NCBI GenBank assembly: GCA_036273855.1
Contig: DASUGU010000119.1
Coordinates: 1-64,000 of the forward strand
Origin: DATEPR01 sp036273855
GTDB lineage: Bacteria; Actinomycetota; Actinomycetes; Mycobacteriales; Pseudonocardiaceae
Reading direction: 5' to 3'
DNA: 64,000 nt
The notes below the pieces were generated by a model that saw only the letters and a program-made list of their open reading frames with translations, was not told where the DNA came from and searched no databases. Within the stretch, counting starts at the first letter, position 1; every line of letters begins with the position of its first letter. A program made the translations under genes and the position numbers. This document shows, one piece after another, positions 58,594 through 64,000 of the stretch.

Positions 58594-59790
58594 GTGTTGC
58601 GTTGGATGACCGCAGGTGAGTCGCACGGACCCGCGCTGGTGGCGGTGCTGGAAGGCATGGTGGCCGACGTCGGGATCACCACCGCCGACATCGCCACCCA
58701 ACTGGCCCGCCGACGGCTCGGCTACGGCCGCGGTGCCCGGATGAAGTTCGAGGCCGACGAGATCGAGGTGATCGGCGGCATCCGGCACGGCCGCACGATG
58801 GGTGGACCGGTCGCGGTGCGCATCGGCAACACCGAGTGGCCCAAGTGGGAGCAGGTGATGGCGGCCGATCCGGTCGACGCGGACGTGCTCGACGGGTTGG
58901 CCCGCAACGCGCCGCTGACCCGGCCGCGGCCCGGTCACGCCGATCTGCCCGGCATGCTCAAGTACGGCTTCACCGACGCACGTCCCGTCCTGGAACGGGC
59001 CAGCGCCCGGGAGACCGCGGCACGCACCGCGCTCGGGGCCGTGGCCAGGGCGTTCCTGCGGCAGGTGCTGGACGTGGAGGTGCTCAGCCACGTCGTCGCG
59101 CTCGGCTCGGTCAGTGCCGAGCACGGCGCGCTGCCCGGCCCGCACGACCTGGACATCATCGACAGCAGCCCGGTTCGCGCCCTGGACGCCGCCACGACGG
59201 AGGCGATGGTCGCCGAGGTGGACGCCGCCCGCAAGGACGGCGACACGCTGGGCGGCATCGTCGAGGTCGTCGTGCACGGCCTGCCACCCGGCCTGGGCGC
59301 CCACGTGCACTGGGACCGGCGGCTGGACTCCCGCCTGGCCGCCGCCATGCTCGGCATCCAGGCCATCAAGGGCGTCGAGATCGGTGACGGCTTCGAGGTG
59401 GCCCGCTCGCGGGGCAGCAAGGCGCAGGACGAGATCGAGCCGGGTGCCGGCGCGGCCGGGGCCAAGGGTGTGCACCGGCGGTCCAACCATGCCGGCGGGC
59501 TGGAGGGCGGTATCACCAACGGCGAACCGCTGCGGGTCCGCGCTGCGATGAAACCGATCTCCACCATCCCGCGTGCACTGTCCACAGTAGATGTCGTGAC
59601 GGGCGAGGCCGCGGTGGCGATCAACCAGCGGTCGGACGTGTGCGCGGTGCCGGCGGCCGGTGTGGTGGCCGAGGCGATGGCCGCGCTGGTCCTGGCCGAC
59701 GCGACGCTGGAGAAGTTCGGCGGCGACTCGGTCGCCGAAACCGCCCGCAACGCGCGGGCCTACGTCGAGGCAACGGAGCAGCGGTGGTGA
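58594..59790 (+). CDS. aroC: Chorismate synthase
   Basis: 398 residues from GTG 58594, GGGAGGAT eight bases upstream. Family motifs: LRWMTAGESHGPALVAVLEGM, RRLGYGRGARMKFEADE, RPRPGHADLPGMLKYGFTDARPVLERASARETAARTALG, RRSNHAGGLEGGITNGEPL, KPISTIPRALSTVD. Last step of the shikimate pathway (EPSP to chorismate, FMN). First of four aro genes joined by stop-start overlaps; GTGA into aroK. Confidence 0.95.
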   Translation: MLRWMTAGESHGPALVAVLEGMVADVGITTADIATQLARRRLGYGRGARMKFEADEIEVIGGIRHGRTMGGPVAVRIGNTEWPKWEQVMAADPVDADVLDGLARNAPLTRPRPGHADLPGMLKYGFTDARPVLERASARETAARTALGAVARAFLRQVLDVEVLSHVVALGSVSAEHGALPGPHDLDIIDSSPVRALDAATTEAMVAEVDAARKDGDTLGGIVEVVVHGLPPGLGAHVHWDRRLDSRLAAAMLGIQAIKGVEIGDGFEVARSRGSKAQDEIEPGAGAAGAKGVHRRSNHAGGLEGGITNGEPLRVRAAMKPISTIPRALSTVDVVTGEAAVAINQRSDVCAVPAAGVVAEAMAALVLADATLEKFGGDSVAETARNARAYVEATEQRW

Positions 59791-60302
59791 ACGGACCGGT
59801 CGTCGTCATCGGCCCGCCCGGCGCGGGCAAGACCACCGTCGGGGAGCTGCTCGCGCAGCGCCTGGACCTGCCGTTCCGCGATGTCGACGACGACATCGCC
59901 ACCACGGCCGGCAAGCCGATCACCGACATCTTCGCCACCGACGGCGAACCGGTGTTCCGGGCGATGGAGGAGTCCGCCGTGGCCACGGCACTGGCTGAGC
60001 ACACCGGCGTCCTCGCGCTGGGCGGCGGCGCGATCCTGTCCGAGCGGACCAGGGCCGCGCTGGCCGGGCACACCGTGGTGTTCCTCAGCGTCGGCATGGC
60101 CGAGGGCGTGCGCCGCACCGGCCTGTCCACCGCCCGGCCGCTGCTGGCCGGCGTCAACCCGAGGGCCACCTTCAAGGCATTGCTGGACGCCCGCCTACCC
60201 CTCTACCGGGAGGTCGCCGCCGTCGAGGTGGCCACCGACACCCTGCCGCCGGAGGAGATCGTGGCGGAGGTCCTCGCCGCGATCGGGAACGGGGACCGAT
60301 GA
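59787..60302 (+). CDS. aroK: Shikimate kinase
   Basis: 171 residues from GTG 59787 (a GTG one codon earlier is equivalent). Walker A VVIGPPGAGKTTVGELLA, shikimate-binding DVDDDIATTAGKPITDIFATDGEPVFRAMEE, LALGGGAILS, lid RTGLSTARPLL, and LLDARLPLYREVA. Phosphorylates shikimate. ATGA junction with aroB. Confidence 0.94.
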   Translation: MNGPVVVIGPPGAGKTTVGELLAQRLDLPFRDVDDDIATTAGKPITDIFATDGEPVFRAMEESAVATALAEHTGVLALGGGAILSERTRAALAGHTVVFLSVGMAEGVRRTGLSTARPLLAGVNPRATFKALLDARLPLYREVAAVEVATDTLPPEEIVAEVLAAIGNGDR

Positions 60303-61396
60303 CCGAGCCGGTGCGGATCGCGGTCAGCGCGGAACGGCCGTACGAGGTGCTGGTCGGCCGGGGCCTGCTCGGCTGGATCGCGTCGTCGGTGGCCGACAGC
60401 TCCAAGGCCGTGATCCTGCACCAGCCCAGCCTCGCCTCGATCGCCGAGGTGATGCGCATCGAGCTCGACGAGTGCGGGACCGAGGCGTACCGGCTGGAGG
60501 TGCCCGACGCCGAGGACGGGAAATCCCTGGCGGTGGCCGAGTTCTGCTACTCGGTGCTGGGCAGGATCGGGCTGGACCGGCAGGGCGCCGTGATCGGACT
60601 GGGCGGCGGCGCCGCGACCGACCTGGCCGGGTTCGTCGCCGGCACCTGGCTGCGCGGCGTGCGGGTGGTGCACGTGCCCACCACGCTGCTGGGCATGGTC
60701 GACGCTGCCGTGGGCGGCAAGGCCGGCATCAACACCGAGTCCGGCAAGAACCTGGTCGGCGTCTTCCACGAACCGGCCGGCGTCTTCGCCGACCTCGTCA
60801 CGCTGGAAACCCTGCCCCGCGAGGAGATCGTCGCCGGCATGGCCGAGGTGATCAAGGCGGGCTTCATCGCCGACCCGGTCATTCTCGACCTCGTCGAGGC
60901 CGATCCGGAGAAGGCGCTCGACCCGACCGGCGACGTGCTCGGCGAGCTGGTGCGCCGCTCCATCCAGGTGAAGGCCGACGTGGTGTCCGCCGATCTGCGC
61001 GAGTCCAGCCTGCGCGAGGTGCTCAACTACGGCCACACCCTGGCCCACGCCATCGAGCGGCGCGAGCAGTACCGGTGGCGGCACGGCGCCGCGGTCAGCG
61101 TCGGCCTGGTGTTCGCCGCCGAACTGGCCCGCCTGGCCGGCCGGCTGGACGAGCGGACTGCCGCCCGCCACAAGGCGATCCTGTCCTCGGTCGGCCTGCC
61201 CACCACCTACGACGGCGACGCGCTACCCGAACTGCTGGAGGGCATGCGCAACGACAAGAAGACCAGAGCCGGCACGCTCCGGTTCGTGGTGCTGGACGGC
61301 CTGGCCCGACCCGGCAGGCTGGCCGGACCCGCCCAGGAACTGCTCACCTCGGCGTACGCCGCCGTGGCCGGGCCGACCTCGGAGGTGTCACGGTGA
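60299..61396 (+). CDS. aroB: 3-Dehydroquinate synthase
   Basis: 365 residues from ATG 60299. NAD/metal-binding fold: VIGLGGGAATDLAGFVAGTWLRGVRVVHVPTTLLGMVDAAVGGKAGINTESGKNLVGVFHEP, AEVIKAGFI, metal-His regions LNYGHTLAHAIE and RWRHGAAVSVGLVFAAELA. Makes 3-dehydroquinate from DAHP. GTGA junction with aroQ. Confidence 0.95.
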   Translation: MTEPVRIAVSAERPYEVLVGRGLLGWIASSVADSSKAVILHQPSLASIAEVMRIELDECGTEAYRLEVPDAEDGKSLAVAEFCYSVLGRIGLDRQGAVIGLGGGAATDLAGFVAGTWLRGVRVVHVPTTLLGMVDAAVGGKAGINTESGKNLVGVFHEPAGVFADLVTLETLPREEIVAGMAEVIKAGFIADPVILDLVEADPEKALDPTGDVLGELVRRSIQVKADVVSADLRESSLREVLNYGHTLAHAIERREQYRWRHGAAVSVGLVFAAELARLAGRLDERTAARHKAILSSVGLPTTYDGDALPELLEGMRNDKKTRAGTLRFVVLDGLARPGRLAGPAQELLTSAYAAVAGPTSEVSR

Positions 61397-61827
61397 AGGC
61401 CCTGGTGCTCAACGGCCCCAACCTCGGCCGGCTCGGCCTGCGCGAGCCAGACATCTACGGCAGCACCACACACGCCGACCTGGTGCGTCTGTGTCAGGAC
61501 ACCGGAACCGAACTCGGCATCGACGTCGAGGTGCGGCAGACCGACCACGAGGGCGAACTGATCGGCTGGCTGCACGAGGCCGCCGACGCCGGCTGGCCCG
61601 TGGTGCTCAACGCCGCCGCCTGGACGCACACGTCGGTCGCGGTGCGCGACGCGTGCGCCCAGCTCACCGCACCACTGATCGAACTGCACATCTCCAACAC
61701 GCACCGCCGCGAGGAGTTCCGCCACCACAGCTACCTCTCCGCCGTGGCCACCGGCGTGGTCCTCGGCCTCGGCGTTGACGGCTACCCGCTGGCACTGCGC
61801 TGGCTGGCCGCCCACCCCAAGGGCTGA
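61393..61827 (+). CDS. aroQ: Type II 3-dehydroquinate dehydratase
   Basis: 144 residues from GTG 61393. Type II dehydroquinase: LVLNGPNLGRLGLREPDIYGSTT (catalytic Tyr region), QTDHEGELIGWLHEA, VLNAAAWTHTSVAVRDA, IELHISNTHRREEFRHHSYLSAVA (catalytic His). Dehydrates 3-dehydroquinate. Ends the aroC-aroK-aroB-aroQ run. Convergent with the KAP NTPase gene, 4 bases apart. Confidence 0.94.
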   Translation: MKALVLNGPNLGRLGLREPDIYGSTTHADLVRLCQDTGTELGIDVEVRQTDHEGELIGWLHEAADAGWPVVLNAAAWTHTSVAVRDACAQLTAPLIELHISNTHRREEFRHHSYLSAVATGVVLGLGVDGYPLALRWLAAHPKG

Positions 61828-61831
61828 CCGC

Positions 61832-64000
61832 TCAGGCGAACGAGAACCGGCCGACCAGCGGCAGCCACGGCTGGTAGGCCGCGATCAGGCGGGGCGGCGC
61901 GAGCGCGGGGTCGCCCTCGATCAGCCGGGCCAGCACCGAATGCAACGGGCTGCCGTGCTGCAACGGCCGCAGGATCGACGGCAACACGTCGGTGCCCACC
62001 GACGATCCGAGCACCCGGAACAGTTCGGGTGCCTCACCGGGATGGCCGACCAGCGCGGCGAGCAGCACCAGCACGGCACGGTAGGGCGCGTTCGGGTTGT
62101 CGAACGCCAGGAACGCGTCCAGTTCGGCACCGGACAGCCGGGCCCGCACCAGCCGGTACAGGTTGATCAGCCGTTTCGCCGCCCTCGGCGAGGACACCAG
62201 CGGTGCCAGGCACTCCAGGAACGCCAGTTCGGGCTGATACACCTCCAACCGTTCCGGCCGCGGCTCGGCGAGCAGCCCGCCGGCCGGCCGCACGGTGGGC
62301 CGCTGGTTCTCGTCGGTCCGCAGGCCGGGCAACCGCGACGGCGACAGGGTTTCGCCGCGCAGCATGCTGCTGACCACGCCCGGCGCCGGCCGGGCCGGTT
62401 CGCCGACGCCGGGCGCCGACGCGCTCAGCCCGCGGATCAGGTGGTTGAACCCGGCCTGGCCCATCGGGGAGAGCGCGAACGGGATCTGGAAGATCTTCTC
62501 CAGGTAGTTCGCGGCCAGGGCGTCGTCGCGGCCGGCCCAGTCGCCGGAGGCGTCCAGCATCGTGGCGTAGTGCTGGCGGATCGCCCTGGTCAGCCAGCGG
62601 GCGTCCACACCGACCACCACGACGAACACCGGCAGCGCCAGCAACAGATGGATGGCCTCCAACACCTGGATCACCACGGTCGGCGGGCACCGGTCCAGGT
62701 CGTCGACGTAGAGCACGATCCGCTCGATCCCGGCGGGTTCCCCCTCGGTGTCGTCCGTCGCCTGCCGCGCCGCGTCCCGCTCCCTGGCCAGCATCGCGGC
62801 GAATGTCGTGAGGTCGCGGCGCAACGCGGACACCACGCCGAGGTGTTGGCGGTACTCGTCGCTGCCCTGCCGGGACTCGGCGAACGTGGTCACGTCGTGC
62901 GTGGTGGCGAGTTCGGCCACGGCACGGGACAGCCGCTGTTCCTCGCCGTCCAGTGCCGCGATCCGCCTGCCGGTCTGCTCGGCCGGTCCACCGGCATCGA
63001 TGTCGTGGACGGTGCGGCGGATGCGGGCCAGCGCCGCCCGTGCCCGCGCCAGCCCGGTGGCCACCGTCGCGGCGACGGCCAGCCCACCGGCCAGTCCCGA
63101 CCACCCGGTCCAGCCGATCACCCCGGCCAGCACCAGGACAGCGACCACCCCGGCACCCAACACCAGGTGCGGCACCGGATCGCGGCGCAGGTCCCGGCCC
63201 AGCGCGCGCAGTTGCCCCACCGTGCCGGTGAACTCGTCGGCGAACCGGCGCGCGTCGTCCAGTTGCGGTTCGTCGACACCCAGTTCGGCCGCGATCCACG
63301 ACCGGTCGTCGTCGGTCAGCTTGTCCAGCAACGCCTTCGCAACCGCCGCCGGCCGGCGCGCGGCCGCCGCCTGCTGTTCCTGCCGCCTGGCCAGCACCAG
63401 CCGTTCCATCCGCACGGTGCTCAACTGGTCCAGCAGCGAGTCCTCCTGGTGGCGGCGCTCGGCCAGGTCGTCGGCCCGCCGCCGCAGGTCGTCGTCCGAC
63501 CCGCCGGCCGCCAGGTTGTCGAAGATGTGCGTCGCCAGGCTCGCCCACAGGTTGGCCTCGGCGTAGTGCCACGCGTTGAACGTGATCTGCCGGACCGCGG
63601 AGCAGTACGACGACACCGCCGCACCCCGCCGCCCGGCCGCCTGCTCCGCCGTCCTGGCGATCGACTCCAGCGTGCGGACCCGGTCCCGCATGCGCCGCAT
63701 GAAGAAACTCTTGCCCGAACCCCAGTTGCCGAACAGGCCGATGGACAGCGGCGGCTCGATCAGCCGCGACGCCACCAGATCGGCGAGCATCTCCACGTCC
63801 GCCGTGATGCCCAACCGGTCGTCGCCGTCGTCGGTGTCGGCGCGGTAGTCGGCCGCGTGCCGCCGGCGGGCATCCGGATCGGCACCCGATCTCGGGCTGC
63901 TCCGCTCGGCCAGCCCGTCGACGTACTCCTCGATGGTGAACGGATCGTTGGGCACCCGGGTGGCCGCGTCGGCCAACTCCTGGTCGGACAGGCGCGCCGA
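61832..64000 (-). CDS. KAP-family P-loop NTPase (N-terminus outside window)
   Basis: At least 722 residues. The frame is open to the right edge (ARLSDQELADAATRVPNDPF), so the start is beyond the window. KAP NTPase: Walker A IGLFGNWGSGKSFFMRRM, ITFNAWHYAEANLWASL, a central pair of membrane helices (VLGAGVVAVLVLAGVIGWTGWSGLAGGLAVAATVATGL) inserted before a coiled-coil-like stretch, Walker B IERIVLYVDDLDRCPPTVVIQVLEAIHLLL, then ANYLEKIFQIPFAL. KAP ATPases act at membranes and include PifA and other phage-exclusion proteins. An effector domain may lie upstream out of view. Confidence 0.8.
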   Translation of the reverse strand, partial: SARLSDQELADAATRVPNDPFTIEEYVDGLAERSSPRSGADPDARRRHAADYRADTDDGDDRLGITADVEMLADLVASRLIEPPLSIGLFGNWGSGKSFFMRRMRDRVRTLESIARTAEQAAGRRGAAVSSYCSAVRQITFNAWHYAEANLWASLATHIFDNLAAGGSDDDLRRRADDLAERRHQEDSLLDQLSTVRMERLVLARRQEQQAAAARRPAAVAKALLDKLTDDDRSWIAAELGVDEPQLDDARRFADEFTGTVGQLRALGRDLRRDPVPHLVLGAGVVAVLVLAGVIGWTGWSGLAGGLAVAATVATGLARARAALARIRRTVHDIDAGGPAEQTGRRIAALDGEEQRLSRAVAELATTHDVTTFAESRQGSDEYRQHLGVVSALRRDLTTFAAMLARERDAARQATDDTEGEPAGIERIVLYVDDLDRCPPTVVIQVLEAIHLLLALPVFVVVVGVDARWLTRAIRQHYATMLDASGDWAGRDDALAANYLEKIFQIPFALSPMGQAGFNHLIRGLSASAPGVGEPARPAPGVVSSMLRGETLSPSRLPGLRTDENQRPTVRPAGGLLAEPRPERLEVYQPELAFLECLAPLVSSPRAAKRLINLYRLVRARLSGAELDAFLAFDNPNAPYRAVLVLLAALVGHPGEAPELFRVLGSSVGTDVLPSILRPLQHGSPLHSVLARLIEGDPALAPPRLIAAYQPWLPLVGRFSFA

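Overview
The window is high-GC DNA with many GTG starts and GTGA/ATGA stop-start overlaps. It carries a full conservon (sensor kinase, roadblock, DUF742, GTPase), a DasR-like GntR regulator with a dre operator, and the alaS-ruvX-mltG-aroE ... aroC-aroK-aroB-aroQ block. Together these point to an actinomycete chromosome, most likely Pseudonocardiaceae or a close relative. The family assignment is inference.

Bases 1 to about 22.26 kb are accessory DNA: lower GC in places, small unknown genes, insertion sequences and decayed genes. An IS1380-like element (1204-2900, TCTGA target duplication) splits an XRE-TPR regulator whose reading frame is restored exactly if the element is removed. An orphan Imm1-type immunity gene follows, then a translationally coupled cassette of small HTH and Zn-finger-like proteins (4.2-7.9 kb) ending in a stand-alone IS5-type transposase N-terminal domain. 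Next comes a defence-like stretch: an Apea-type HEPN protein, a DUF6431-like protein, a NACHT-LRR NTPase beside a frameshifted and truncated EACC1-caspase gene, a KwaA-KwaB (Kiwa) pair, a membrane-anchored exported protein, an IS5-family element and a PD-(D/E)xK nuclease-like protein. The accessory DNA ends inside a radical SAM gene that has lost its 5' end.

From about 22.3 kb onward the DNA is chromosomal in character. Order: radical SAM remnant, a repeat-filled gap, DUF4259; then a TetR-controlled catabolic operon (TIGR03084 protein, AtuA-like protein, two acyl-CoA dehydrogenases, both subunits of a biotin-dependent acyl-CoA carboxylase) resembling acyclic terpene or branched acyl-CoA breakdown; DUF899, a DinB-like protein, aspS and an APH-like kinase; the conservon (38.8-43.5 kb) with a second IS5-type N-terminal-domain gene behind it; a class V aminotransferase and a membrane diguanylate cyclase.

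The gap between the diguanylate cyclase and an MFS transporter holds two 21-codon genes, each with a good ribosome binding site and each encoding the pattern DIIW-x-x-DIIW-R. They are separated by a 24-bp perfect palindrome. I do not recognise this peptide family, and it is the strongest candidate here for something undescribed.

The last part is housekeeping: rarA, two small envelope-type genes, alaS, ruvX, mltG, aroE, the dasR-ptsH pair with its dre site, a prepilin peptidase, aroC-aroK-aroB-aroQ (four consecutive shikimate-pathway steps with overlapping ends), and a KAP-type P-loop NTPase that runs off the window.
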